Assembly (NCBI GenBank): GCA_964558445.1
Contig: CAZLEA010000010.1
Location: 1 to 46,681, forward strand
Reading direction: 5' to 3'
DNA: 46,681 bases
DNA from: CAYXVJ01 sp964558445
Lineage (GTDB): Bacteria > Bacillota > Clostridia > Saccharofermentanales > Fastidiosipilaceae
Shown one piece after another: positions 8,868-19,400 of the stretch. The position numbers and the translations under genes were made by a program. Under the pieces are notes generated by a model. The model made no database searches. It was not told the origin of the DNA and saw only the letters and a program-made list of their open reading frames with translations. Each line of letters opens with the position of its first letter. The stretch's first letter is position 1.

Positions 8868-11800
8868 TCAATCGGATTCCGACAGAAACGAGATCGCGTC
8901 TTGTCCGCACAACTCCGCCAGATAGGCCAAGAGTGTGTGATTTGGCACGATCTTATAACTATGCCCCTCGCCCCAGAGCACACCGCCCTCCTTATCGAGG
9001 CGAATAAGCACCGGTAGATCTCCCGGGAAGAAGCGAAGCGATGCAAGCAGCGCCTTCCACTTGCGACTACCCCGGGTCAGCGGGCAGCGAATCAACAGGC
9101 TCATGTTTGCAGCCATGAGGGCTTGCTGTGCCTCGAGATCTTCAATGGCAAGCCTGTCTTCTGCCGTGAACGGTAAGTCGTTTGTCCCCGGTTCGTCGTA
9201 GAGATCGGGATCTTCCTTGGCCACCATCTCCTTGGCGACAACAGCCATATGTTGGTCGATTGCCTTGGGTCTGGTGAAGGGTGCTAGGTAATCCTCTCTC
9301 GCATACGCTTCGTCGTCCGGCAGATAAGCGATCTTGTCCGCCAAGAGCTTGGGCTCCTCATCTTCCCTCGCGCTGATGCGACCCGAGATCAAGAGGACCT
9401 CGCCCTCGCGAATCATGTCGCGATATGTACTGAGCGTCTTCGGGAACACGATGGTTTCGAAACGTCCATCGAGATCCTCCAATTCCACGAAGCTCATCAT
9501 CTCGCCCTTCTTCGTAGTCAAGTTCTTGCGCCTGACCACGAGGCCCGCCATGACGGCAAACTTCCCGTTTAGCGCCTGCGTGTATTCCGCTGCAACTAGC
9601 TCGTCTTGCAGCAGCTCTGCTTCGATCGGCGGGGCCTGGAGCTGACCACTGCTCATGTCCGTTGAGCCCAGAAGCGAATGACGGTAGCGGTCCAGCGGGT
9701 GACCGGAGATATAGAGTCCGAGCATCTCTTGTTCCATCGTCAGAATCTGGTCCATGCCGAGCTTCGGTAGCTCGGGGTAAGTCGGTTCGACCGGCGCCTC
9801 CTCGGGCACACCGAAGTCAAACAGCGATAACTGACCGTCCATCACGGATTTGGTACTCGACAAGATGGCCAGGTACGGGTCGGTCGCCGCAATCAGCTGA
9901 TTCCTCGGAATACCGAAGGAATCGAGGGCGGACGACTTGATGAGACTCTCGATCATTTTGCGATTCATACCGAGGGCATGTACACGCCTCAGGAAGTCAC
10001 CGAAGGTCTTGAATGTACCGTTTGTCTCGCGGTCGCAAATCAGTGCTTCGAGCACGCCCGTACCGACGTTCTTCACCGCGGCGAGGGCGAAACGAATCTT
10101 CCCATCCTCCGTCGTGAAGCGAACCTGGCTGCGATTAATATCGGGCGGCAGTATACCGATCTTCATATCCTGACAGACGCGTACGTAGTGCGCCGCCTGA
10201 CCTAATTGGCCCAGGAAGCTGTTTAGCATCGCCGCCATGAAGGCAACCGGATAGTAAGTCTTGAGCCAAGCCGTATTGTAGGCGACGACCGCATAACACG
10301 CCGCATGCGCCTTGTTAAACGCGTAGCCTGCAAACGCCATAACCTCGTCCCAGATCGACTCCGCGACCTTCAGAGGCACACCACGCGTCAAGGCACCGTC
10401 GACCGTCTGACCGGTGTCGGACGAGCCACCTCGGATAAACAGATCGCGATAGCGAGCAAGTTCCTCCGGCTGCTTCTTGGACATCGCGCGCCTGACGTTA
10501 TCGGATTGGCCCATCGTGAAGCCGGCCAGATCGCGCACGATCTGCATGACCTGCTCCTGATAGACGATACAGCCGTAACTGACGTCCAGAATCGGCTCCA
10601 GGAGCTCGTGGTCGTAGCGGATCTTGGATGCATCGTGTCTTGAGGCGACGTAGCGCGGGATCTGCTCCATCGGACCCGGTCTATAGAGGGCCACACCGGC
10701 GATGATATCCTCCAGGGAGTCCGGTTTGAGCTCCTTCATAAACGAGGTCATCCCGCCCGATTCCAGCTGGAAGACGCCCTCGGTCTCACCGCGCGATATC
10801 ATCTTGAATACCTCGGGATCGTCCATCTTCATCGTATCGAAGTCGATTCTCACACCGTGATCCGCCAACACCATGTCGCGCGTGTCGCGCAGCACGGTCA
10901 GGGTTCTAAGGCCCAGGAAGTCAAACTTCAGTAGCCCGACCTTCTCGATATTATTCTTGGCATATTGGACAACGATATTGTCGTCGTTACGGGCAAGCGG
11001 CGCGATATCCGTCAGCGGCTCCTTCGAGATGACTACGCCTGCGGCATGCGTAGATGCATGACGGGGCATCCCCTCGAAGAGCTTGGCGTAATCGATCACC
11101 TGGCGCACAAGCGGCTCGTTCTCGTAGGCCTCCTTCAGCTCCGGGGAGCGTTCGAGGGCCAGATCGAGCGTCATACCAAGCGCAAAGGGTATCAGCTTCG
11201 CTATCCGATCCGTATCCGCATAGGACAGATCCAGCGCACGGGCGACGTCGCGCACGGCTTGCTTCGCCGCGAGCGTGCCGAAGGTGATGACCTGAGCTAC
11301 GTGATCGATGCCATACTTCTTGTAGACATAATCGATCACTTCGCCGCGGCGCTCGTAGCAGAAGTCGATATCGAAGTCCGGCATACTGACGCGTTCGGGA
11401 TTCAAGAAGCGCTCGAAGAGCAGCGCATACTCCAGCGGATCGAGATTCGTGATACCAAGCGCGTAGGCGACCAGCGAGGCTGCACCTGAGCCTCGCCCCG
11501 GCCCCACCATGATCTCAAGCCTCTTCGCATAATCGATGAAGTCCCAGACGATGAGATAGTAGTCGTTGTAGCCCATGCGGTCGATGACGCCGAGTTCATA
11601 TTCGAGCCGTTCGACGTAATCTTCTCTCGGATAAGCTTGGTGCACGGCCAAGCGCCGTTCGAGACCCGCAAACGAGATTGCAGCCAGATAAGACTTCGCA
11701 GTCTCCCCCTCCGGCACCTCGAACTCGGGTAGATGCAGCGTCTTGAAGTCGAACTCGGCCTCACAGCGCTCCGCAATCCTGACGGTATTTCGAATCGCCT

Positions 11801-12575
11801 CGGGCACATCCAAGAAGGCCTCGATCATCTCTTCGGGCGACTTCACGTAGAAGGCGTCGGTGCCAAGGCGCATACGGTCCGGATCGGACATGCGCTTGCC
11901 GGTCTGCATGCAGAGCAAGATCTCGTGTGCCTTCGCATCTTCTTGGCGCGTGTAGTGACAGTCGTTCGTTGCGACAAGCGGGATACCGGTCTCCTCGGAG
12001 AGGCGAATCAAGTCTTGGTTCACGAGCAATTGTTCGGACAGGCCGTTGGATTGCAGTTCGAGGTAGAAATTGCCTTCGCCGAAGGTCTCTTCGTACCAGA
12101 GGGCAAGTCGCTTCGCCCCCTCATAGTCGCCGTTCAAGAGCGCCCTTGGGATCTCACCGCTAAGACAGGCGGACAGACAGATCAAGCCCTCGCTGTGACG
12201 ACGAAGCAGCTCGTGATCGACTCTCGGCCTGTAGTAGAAACCCTCGATATGGGCAAGCGAGACCAAGCGATTGAGGTTCTTGAGCCCCTCATTGTTTCTC
12301 GCCAATAGAACAAGGTGGTAAGACCGTTTGTCCTCCACCTTGTCCTTCGAGAAGCGACTGCTCGCGGCCAGATAGACCTCTGCGCCGATGATGGGCTTGA
12401 TCCCCTCTCGCTTGCATGCCTCGTAGAAGTCCACCGCACCGTACATCGATCCGTGATCCGTGACGGCGCACGCGTCCATGCCAAGTTCCTTGATCCGTTT
12501 GGGTAAGGTCTTGATGCGATTGGCGCCGTCTAAGAGACTGAATTCGGTATGTAGATGCAAGTGGACGAAATTCAC
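8868..12575 (-). CDS. dnaE: DNA polymerase III alpha subunit, DnaE type
   Basis: Replicative polymerase subunit of 1,235 residues. The PHP domain starts at once with FVHLHLHTEFSLLDG and continues through VTDHGSMYG, IGAEVYL and NDCHYTRQ, so its metal ligands look intact. The polymerase core carries PDFDIDF, with its catalytic aspartates at about 396-404, and the third acidic site in LKFDFLGLRTL near 548. FAGYAFNKAHAACYA leads into the helix-hairpin-helix part. An OB fold (AVMAGLVVRRKNLTTKKG) lies at about 1000-1090. The C-terminus is short. Firmicutes normally also encode PolC, which is not in this window. It lies 31 bases after phosphoglucomutase, with a GGAG ribosome site. Confidence 0.97.
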   Translation of the reverse strand: MNFVHLHLHTEFSLLDGANRIKTLPKRIKELGMDACAVTDHGSMYGAVDFYEACKREGIKPIIGAEVYLAASSRFSKDKVEDKRSYHLVLLARNNEGLKNLNRLVSLAHIEGFYYRPRVDHELLRRHSEGLICLSACLSGEIPRALLNGDYEGAKRLALWYEETFGEGNFYLELQSNGLSEQLLVNQDLIRLSEETGIPLVATNDCHYTRQEDAKAHEILLCMQTGKRMSDPDRMRLGTDAFYVKSPEEMIEAFLDVPEAIRNTVRIAERCEAEFDFKTLHLPEFEVPEGETAKSYLAAISFAGLERRLAVHQAYPREDYVERLEYELGVIDRMGYNDYYLIVWDFIDYAKRLEIMVGPGRGSGAASLVAYALGITNLDPLEYALLFERFLNPERVSMPDFDIDFCYERRGEVIDYVYKKYGIDHVAQVITFGTLAAKQAVRDVARALDLSYADTDRIAKLIPFALGMTLDLALERSPELKEAYENEPLVRQVIDYAKLFEGMPRHASTHAAGVVISKEPLTDIAPLARNDDNIVVQYAKNNIEKVGLLKFDFLGLRTLTVLRDTRDMVLADHGVRIDFDTMKMDDPEVFKMISRGETEGVFQLESGGMTSFMKELKPDSLEDIIAGVALYRPGPMEQIPRYVASRHDASKIRYDHELLEPILDVSYGCIVYQEQVMQIVRDLAGFTMGQSDNVRRAMSKKQPEELARYRDLFIRGGSSDTGQTVDGALTRGVPLKVAESIWDEVMAFAGYAFNKAHAACYAVVAYNTAWLKTYYPVAFMAAMLNSFLGQLGQAAHYVRVCQDMKIGILPPDINRSQVRFTTEDGKIRFALAAVKNVGTGVLEALICDRETNGTFKTFGDFLRRVHALGMNRKMIESLIKSSALDSFGIPRNQLIAATDPYLAILSSTKSVMDGQLSLFDFGVPEEAPVEPTYPELPKLGMDQILTMEQEMLGLYISGHPLDRYRHSLLGSTDMSSGQLQAPPIEAELLQDELVAAEYTQALNGKFAVMAGLVVRRKNLTTKKGEMMSFVELEDLDGRFETIVFPKTLSTYRDMIREGEVLLISGRISAREDEEPKLLADKIAYLPDDEAYAREDYLAPFTRPKAIDQHMAVVAKEMVAKEDPDLYDEPGTNDLPFTAEDRLAIEDLEAQQALMAANMSLLIRCPLTRGSRKWKALLASLRFFPGDLPVLIRLDKEGGVLWGEGHSYKIVPNHTLLAYLAELCGQDAISFLSESD

Positions 12576-12606
12576 GAAACAACTCCTATTGATGTATATA
12601 TTAGAT

Positions 12607-14346
12607 TTAGGTCAAGCGCGCTTCGATCTCCCGCACGAACATGTCGCTGCGTGCTTCGATCAGACTCTTGGCCTCGGCCTCATCCAGGTCGTAGACACCG
12701 AAGTAGATCTTGATCTTGGGCTCTGTACCGGACGGGCGAACACAGATCCAATCCAGGCCGTCCAGCTCATAGAGCAAGACGTTGGAGCGGGCGAGGTCTA
12801 GCGTACCGGTCTGTCCGTCCTCCAGATTGACCCAATCGCCGGTCAGATAGTCCTTGACAGTCTTCACGGGGAAGCCCGTGAGACCCGCAGCCTTGTTCTC
12901 ACGAAGCGAAGCCATCGCATTCTTGATCTGCTCCGCACCGGCCATGCCGCTTCTCGAGATCGATACCGTCTTCTCGACACCGAAGCCATACTTCTCGTAG
13001 AGTGCATCGAGGTAATCTGCAATCGTCTTGCCCTCGCTTCTGGCAGTCGCTGCCATCTCGCCGAGCAGCATCGCAGCCACTACGGCGTCCTTGTCACGCA
13101 CATCGGTACCGGCCAGGTAACCGAAGCTCTCCTCGAAGGCGAACTGGAAGTGGAGGTCACCGTCCTCGTCATAGTCCTTGATGATTTCGCCGATGAACTT
13201 GAAACCGGTCAGGGTCTCGAAGAGACGAATGCCATAAGCATCCGCCACGCGTCTGCACAGCTTGGTTGAGACGATCGTCGTTACGGCAAAGGATCCATCA
13301 ACCAGCATCTCCCTCGCCTGTTTGGCCGACAAGATATACTCCATCAAGAGCAAGCCGATCTGGTTGCCGCTGAGCACATCGAAGCTGCCGTCGGCAAGTC
13401 TTACAGCTACACCCGTGCGGTCCGCATCGGGGTCTGTCGCGATGACAAGATCCGCCTCCTCCTTCGAGGCCAGATCTATCGCCATCTGAAGCGCAGAGCG
13501 CTCCTCGGGATTGGGCGATTCTACTGTCGGGAAGGCACCGTCGGGCAGTTCTTGTTCCGGTACGACCAGCACGTTCTTGAAGCCGATCTCCTGCAGAATA
13601 CGGCGGACAGGCTTATTACCCGTACCGTGAAGCGGCGTGTAAACGATCTTCATGTCCGCATGTTCTGCTACTTGATCCAGGTTGATCGCAAGCTTCTCCA
13701 GCATCTTCGTATACGCATCGTCGATCTCGGGGCCGACGACCTCGATCAGGCCCTTGGTGTCCGCTTCTTCGCGGCTGATCCAGTTGATCGTGCGCAGGTC
13801 CGTAATCTTCGCGATCTCGGCCAAGACGATGTCTGCTTCCTCGGGCGGCATCTGTCCGCCATCGCTTCCATAAGCCTTGAAGCCGTTGTACTGGGGTGGG
13901 TTGTGCGAGGCGGTGATCATCACGCCGCCTGCAGCGCCATAGTAGCGCACGCCGTAAGAGAGCATCGGTGTCGGACGAAGTTCGTCGTAGAGGTAGACCT
14001 TGATCCCGTGGGTGGCGAACACCAGGGCTGCGATCTCGGCAAACGAATCGGAGAAGTGGCGACAGTCATAGGAGATCACAATCCCCTTCTTCTTCGCCTC
14101 TTCGCCTTGTGATTCGACTAGGCGCGCGAAGCCTGCTGCCGCATGAGCGATCGTGTACTTATTCATCCGATTCGTGCCGGCGCCGAGTATGCCGCGCAGG
14201 CCGCCCGTTCCGAACTCGAGATCGCGGTAGAATCGCTCCTCGATCTCTCTTGGGTTGTCTTGTATCGCCAACAATTCCTCTTGTGTTTCTCTATCGAAAT
14301 ACGGATCCGTCGACCATAATTTGAACAATTCGCTGCTTCTGGACAT
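12607..14346 (-). CDS. pgcA: Phosphoglucomutase/phosphomannomutase (alpha-D-phosphohexomutase family)
   Basis: Interconverts glucose-1-phosphate and glucose-6-phosphate, and possibly the mannose phosphates. The active-site phosphoserine loop ITASHNPPQYNGFK is near residue 146. The metal-binding loop DPDADRTG is near 304 and the phosphate-binding RPSGTEPK near 536. The length of 579 residues matches the long Gram-positive PgcA type. The ATG at 14346 has GGGAGG 9 bases upstream. It would take glucose-1-phosphate from the glycogen phosphorylase at 32547-34934 and pass it towards PfkA. It might equally use mannose-1-phosphate released by the GH130 phosphorylase. Substrate preference cannot be read from the sequence. 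Confidence 0.92.
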   Translation of the reverse strand: MSRSSELFKLWSTDPYFDRETQEELLAIQDNPREIEERFYRDLEFGTGGLRGILGAGTNRMNKYTIAHAAAGFARLVESQGEEAKKKGIVISYDCRHFSDSFAEIAALVFATHGIKVYLYDELRPTPMLSYGVRYYGAAGGVMITASHNPPQYNGFKAYGSDGGQMPPEEADIVLAEIAKITDLRTINWISREEADTKGLIEVVGPEIDDAYTKMLEKLAINLDQVAEHADMKIVYTPLHGTGNKPVRRILQEIGFKNVLVVPEQELPDGAFPTVESPNPEERSALQMAIDLASKEEADLVIATDPDADRTGVAVRLADGSFDVLSGNQIGLLLMEYILSAKQAREMLVDGSFAVTTIVSTKLCRRVADAYGIRLFETLTGFKFIGEIIKDYDEDGDLHFQFAFEESFGYLAGTDVRDKDAVVAAMLLGEMAATARSEGKTIADYLDALYEKYGFGVEKTVSISRSGMAGAEQIKNAMASLRENKAAGLTGFPVKTVKDYLTGDWVNLEDGQTGTLDLARSNVLLYELDGLDWICVRPSGTEPKIKIYFGVYDLDEAEAKSLIEARSDMFVREIEARLT

Positions 14347-14397
14347 GGTACTTTTCCTCCCAATTCATGACTCAATAACTTACGAAATTATAGCATA

Positions 14398-16431
14398 TCA
14401 AATGCGCATCCGACCCTTGGCGTAGATCACCAGATCGCGAAGTCTCGCGGCTTCTTCGAAGTTCAATTCCTTGGCTGCCTCACGCATCTCGCGCTCGAGA
14501 CGTTTGACAAGCTTCTCGATCTCGGGGATCGACATCCGCTTGATTCTGCTCTCCGCCGACTCCTCTTGCTCCTTGTCTTCGGCAATCAAGAGGCCCTCCT
14601 CGTCCACGATCTCCTCGAAGGTGTCGAGGGTGTCGCGGATGTCTTTGCGAATCGTAACGGGGGTGATGTTGTGCTCCTCGTTGTACGCCATCTGTATACC
14701 GCGGCGTCGGTTCGTCTCCGTGATCGACGTCAGCATCGCATCCGTCACCTGATCCGCGTACATAATCACCTTACCGTTGGCGTTTCTGGCCGCGCGCCCG
14801 ATGATCTGAATCAGTGAGCGAGTCGAGCGCAAGAAGCCCTGCATATCCGCATCGAGGATACAGATCAAGGAGACCTCGGGCAGGTCCAGACCCTCACGAA
14901 GCAAGTTGATACCGACCAGTATATCGAACTGACCGTGTCGCAGCTCGCGCAAGATCTTGAGCCGCTCCGCCGTCTCGATCGTGCTGTGCAGATACTTGAC
15001 CTTGAGCCCTTCGCCGGCGAGGAAGTCCGTTAGGTCCTCGGCCATGCGCTTGGTCAGCGTCAGGATCAAGACGCGCTCGTCCTTGGCGATCGTCTCTCTG
15101 GCCTGCGTCAAGATATCTTCGATCTGGCCTTCTATCGGATGGATCGCAATAACAGGATCCACAAGTCCCGTCGGCCGGATGATCTGCTCAACGATGCGCT
15201 CGGCATGCTCCGCTTCGTAGGTAGACGGCGTCGCACTGACAAAGATCGTCTGGCGCATCCTCTCCTCGAACTCCAGGAAGTTTAGCGGGCGGTTATCAAA
15301 CGCGGACGGCAGCCGGAAGCCAAAGTCCACAAGCGACGTCTTGCGCGAGCGGTCTCCTGCATACATCGCTCCGATCTGCGGGATCGTGATATGCGACTCG
15401 TCGATCATCAGCAGATAATCTTCCGGGAAGAAGTCGATCAGCGTAAACGGCGCCTCGCCCGCTCCTCTGCCCGCCAAGTGGCGAGAGTAGTTCTCGATGC
15501 CCTTCGTGAAGCCTGTCTCGCGAAGCATCTCAAGATCATAGCGGGTCCGCTGCTCCAGCCTGTAGGCCTCAACGATCTTCCCCTCTTCGCGGAAGACTTC
15601 GAGGCGCTCTTCGAGCTCCTCTTCGATGCGAAGTATCGCAGATTCGAGCTTCGTATCGGTCGTCGTATAGTGACTGGCGGGATAAATCGAGATATAAGTC
15701 CTGGAGGCGATCGGCTTACCGCTCAGGCGGTCTAGCTCCAAGATGCGCTCGATCTCGTCTCCGAAGAGCGAGATGCGAAGCAGCACGTTCTCCGAATCGG
15801 CCGGCCATACATCGATTGTATCGCCGCGCACACGGAAGCTTCCGCGCTTGAGCTCGAAGTCGTTTCGCACATACTGAATACGCACCAGATCGGCGATCAC
15901 CTCATCTCGGTCCTTCATCTGGCCGGGGCGCAGGTGTACCATCAGGTGCTCATAGTCCTCCGGATCGCCAAGTCCGTAGATACAAGACACGGAAGCGACC
16001 ACGATAACGTCTCGCCGCTCCAGTAGCGAACTGGTCGCCGCATGGCGCAGGCGGTCGATCTCATCGTTGATCGCCGAGTCCTTCTCGATGAAGGTGTCTG
16101 TGGACGGAATATAGGCTTCCGGTTGGTAATAGTCGTAGTAGGATACGAAATACTCGACCCGATTGTTCGGGAAGAAGGCGCGAAACTCCTCACAGAGCTG
16201 ACCCGCCAGGGTCTTGTTCGGCGCAATCACGAGGGTCGGCTTCTGTACTTCTTGGATCACGTTGGCCATCGTAAAGGTCTTACCGGAGCCGGTGACGCCA
16301 AGGAGGGTTTGATACTTCTCGCCCTCCCGGATACCGTCCGCGAGCTGCCGGATGGCCTCCGGCTGATCACCCGTAGGTGTCAGCCGTGTACTTAATTCGA
16401 ATCTGCCGGGTAAATCGAGTTTCTGTCTCAC
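14398..16431 (-). CDS. uvrB: Excinuclease ABC subunit B
   Basis: DNA damage-verifying helicase of nucleotide excision repair. The start is GTG at 16431 (GTG AGA CAG), with GGAGG six bases upstream. No in-frame ATG lies nearby. Walker A GVTGSGKT is at residues 45-52. The beta-hairpin region YYDYYQPEAYIPSTDT follows, then motif II LLMIDESH near 337. The helicase motif region GRAARNANGKVIMYAD is intact, and a C-terminal UVR motif (LNFEEAARLRDLVIYAKG) ends the protein. At 677 residues the length is normal. uvrA often sits beside uvrB in Firmicutes but is not here. The gene is 41 bases after purL. Confidence 0.97.
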   Translation of the reverse strand: MRQKLDLPGRFELSTRLTPTGDQPEAIRQLADGIREGEKYQTLLGVTGSGKTFTMANVIQEVQKPTLVIAPNKTLAGQLCEEFRAFFPNNRVEYFVSYYDYYQPEAYIPSTDTFIEKDSAINDEIDRLRHAATSSLLERRDVIVVASVSCIYGLGDPEDYEHLMVHLRPGQMKDRDEVIADLVRIQYVRNDFELKRGSFRVRGDTIDVWPADSENVLLRISLFGDEIERILELDRLSGKPIASRTYISIYPASHYTTTDTKLESAILRIEEELEERLEVFREEGKIVEAYRLEQRTRYDLEMLRETGFTKGIENYSRHLAGRGAGEAPFTLIDFFPEDYLLMIDESHITIPQIGAMYAGDRSRKTSLVDFGFRLPSAFDNRPLNFLEFEERMRQTIFVSATPSTYEAEHAERIVEQIIRPTGLVDPVIAIHPIEGQIEDILTQARETIAKDERVLILTLTKRMAEDLTDFLAGEGLKVKYLHSTIETAERLKILRELRHGQFDILVGINLLREGLDLPEVSLICILDADMQGFLRSTRSLIQIIGRAARNANGKVIMYADQVTDAMLTSITETNRRRGIQMAYNEEHNITPVTIRKDIRDTLDTFEEIVDEEGLLIAEDKEQEESAESRIKRMSIPEIEKLVKRLEREMREAAKELNFEEAARLRDLVIYAKGRMRI

Positions 16432-16472
16432 ATCTACCCTCCTCTCATATAGATCAATCTAGATATGAGATA

Positions 16473-19400
16473 TTAACGGAAGTATGCGACCGCTGCCTCG
16501 AACAGGCGTTGATCCATCAGCCCCTTCTGGTTCTTCACCAGCGTCTGGCCGACACGCTCGGAGTGAGCCATCTTACCCAAGATGCGACCATCGGCAGAGC
16601 ACATGGCTTCCACCGCCCAAGCGGCACCGTTCGGGTTATAAGGCTCGTCCATCGTCGGATCACCGTTGGGATCAACGTATTGAGCGACAAGCTGACCGCC
16701 GGCGGCCAAGTCGTTTAATATCTCTTCTGTAGCCACCAAGCGCCCCTCGCCGTGCGAAATCGGCAAGCGATGAATATCCCCGAGCTCACAATTGGCCATC
16801 CAAGGAGAATTCAGGGAAGCGATCTTCGTCTCGACGTAGAGCGATTGATGTCTGGCCAAATTATTATACGTCAAGGTCGGCGAATCTTCTGTTAGATCGG
16901 TGATCTTGCCATAGGGTAATAAGCCTAGCTTGATCAGCGCCTGGAAGCCGTTACAAATACCGAGCATCAGTCCGTCTCGCTCGTCCAGGAAGCGTTCGAC
17001 CGCGGCCTTGACCATCGGATTACGGAAGACGGTTGCGATGAACTTCGCCGAACCGTCCGGCTCGTCACCTGCCGAGAATCCGCCCGCGAGCATGATAATC
17101 TGAGCTCTGTCGATCGCAGAGGCTAGGTCCTGAAGCGATTCTTGTAGCATCTCTGCCGTCAGGTTTCGGATCAAGACGGTCTCTACTTCAGCACCCGCCT
17201 TGAGCCAGGCGCGCTCGCTGTCGTAGTCGCAGTTCGTGCCCGGGAATACCGGCATGACCACCAGCGGTTTCGACGTACGAATCGCGCCGCGCTTCGTCTG
17301 TCGCTGGTCGTAGGACAGGGTCGGCACATCATCGGTCAAACTCTCAACCCCCGATTCGGTCGGGAACACATCGGCGAGCGTCTTCGTCCAGGCTTGCTCG
17401 AGTGTGCCAAGTTCCAGCACCTCACCGGCCCAGCGAACCACGGGTTCTGCAGTCGTCTTGCCAAGTCGCATGGCACCGATAGCCTCCAGAGCGGCAGCTG
17501 CCTTCTCCGTCAATGCTTCCAAGATGAAGCTACCGTGTTCGGCCGCGAACAAGTCTTCTTGGCGGAGGCCCTCTTCGTACGTGAAGCCAAGCTCCTCGCC
17601 CATCAGCATCTGACTGACGGTCGCGGCGACACCCTGAGCCTTGGCTGTAGCGGACGCACCGATCTGGCCGTCTTGCTGCAGTTGATGCACGGCAGCCAAG
17701 TGCTTGCGCCATGTCTCGATCTCGGGTAGGCCGAGTTCGTTCTTGGGCACGGCCAGGAAGTAGAGTGCACGGCCTGCCTCGCCAAGCGTTGCGCTGTGTA
17801 CATCTTCGCTCATCGCTGTTCCGACAGCAAACGAGATCAGGGTCGGCGGCACATCCAATTGTTCGAAGGTTCCGGACATACTGTCCTTACCGCCGATCGA
17901 CGCCGTCTCGAAGTCGAGCTGTGCATCCAGAGCGCCGAGCAGGGCGGCCAGCGGCAAGCCCCACTTCTCGGCAGTGCTCGTCGTCGGGAAATACTCTTGG
18001 AAGGTCAAGTGGATCGCATCGGGCGCGCTGCCCATAGCGACGAGCTTGCTGATCGACTCGAGCACGGCATAATAAGCTCCGTGATACGGACTATAGCTAC
18101 TCATGTAGGGATCGTACGCATGACTCATCAAGGTCGTGAGTTCGGTCTCACCGTAGCGCAGCGGCACGCGGGCTGCCATACCCTCTTCGGGTGTCATCTG
18201 ACGTCTGCCGCCCAGAGGATAGAGCACGGTATTGGCGCCGACCGTCGCATCGAAACGCTCGACCAAGCCCTTTTGTGATGCGAAACGAAGCTTCGCCAAA
18301 CGCTCTGTGAGCTGCTTCCCAAACGGCAAGTCGCTCGTCTCTACGGCCGTCACGTCAGCCATGTTCGGTGTCACGACTACGGCTCCGGTCGACTGCGGCG
18401 CACCGTTGGTATCGAGGAAGGAGCGGTCGATATCGACAATGACATCGCCCTGCCAGAGCATGACCATCTTCGCTTCCTCTGTGATCTCGGCGACAATCGT
18501 AGCCTCGAGATTCTCAAGCTCTGCCATATGCATGAAGGCAGGGGCATCCTCGGCAGCAACGACACAGGCCATACGCTCCTGAGATTCCGAGATCGCAAGC
18601 TCCGTGCCGTCCAGTCCGTCATACTTCTTCGGAACGCGGTCGAGGTTGATACGAATACCGTCGGCAAGCTCACCGATTGCAACCGCGACACCGCCGGCAC
18701 CGAAGTCGTTACAGCGACGGATCATGCGGGAAGCCTCGGGGATGCGGAAGAAGCGCTGCAAGTTACGCTCGATTAGCGGATTACCCTTCTGTACTTCCGA
18801 TCCGGATACGGTGAGCGAGCTCTCGTCGTGCTTCTTGGACGAGCCTGTAGCACCACCCACACCGTCGCGACCCGTACGGCCGCCTAGCAAGATGACAACG
18901 TCACCCGGCTCCGGTACTTCGCGGACCACATCCGCGGCAGGGGTTGCGGCGATGACCGCGCCGACTTCCATACGCTTGGCGACATAACCCGGGTGATAGA
19001 TCTCGGAGACCTGACCCGTAGCCAACCCAATCTGATTGCCATATGAACTGTAACCTGCGGCAGCCGTCGTCGTGATCGTACGCTGCGGCAGCTTACCCTC
19101 CAAGGTCTCTTGGACAGGAACCGTCGGATCCGCACTACCCGTCACACGCATCGCCTGATAGACATAGGATCGACCGGACAGAGGGTCACGGATCGCACCG
19201 CCAAGACAGGTTGCGGCACCGCCAAACGGTTCGATCTCTGTCGGATGGTTATGCGTCTCGTTCTTGAACATGATGAGGTAGTCTTCGTCGCCTGTCTCGG
19301 TCGGCACGGACACCTTGATCGAACAGGCATTGATCTCCTCGGATTCATCGAGCTGGCTAAGCAACCCTCTGGCCTTGAGGTCTCGCATGCCCATCGTGGC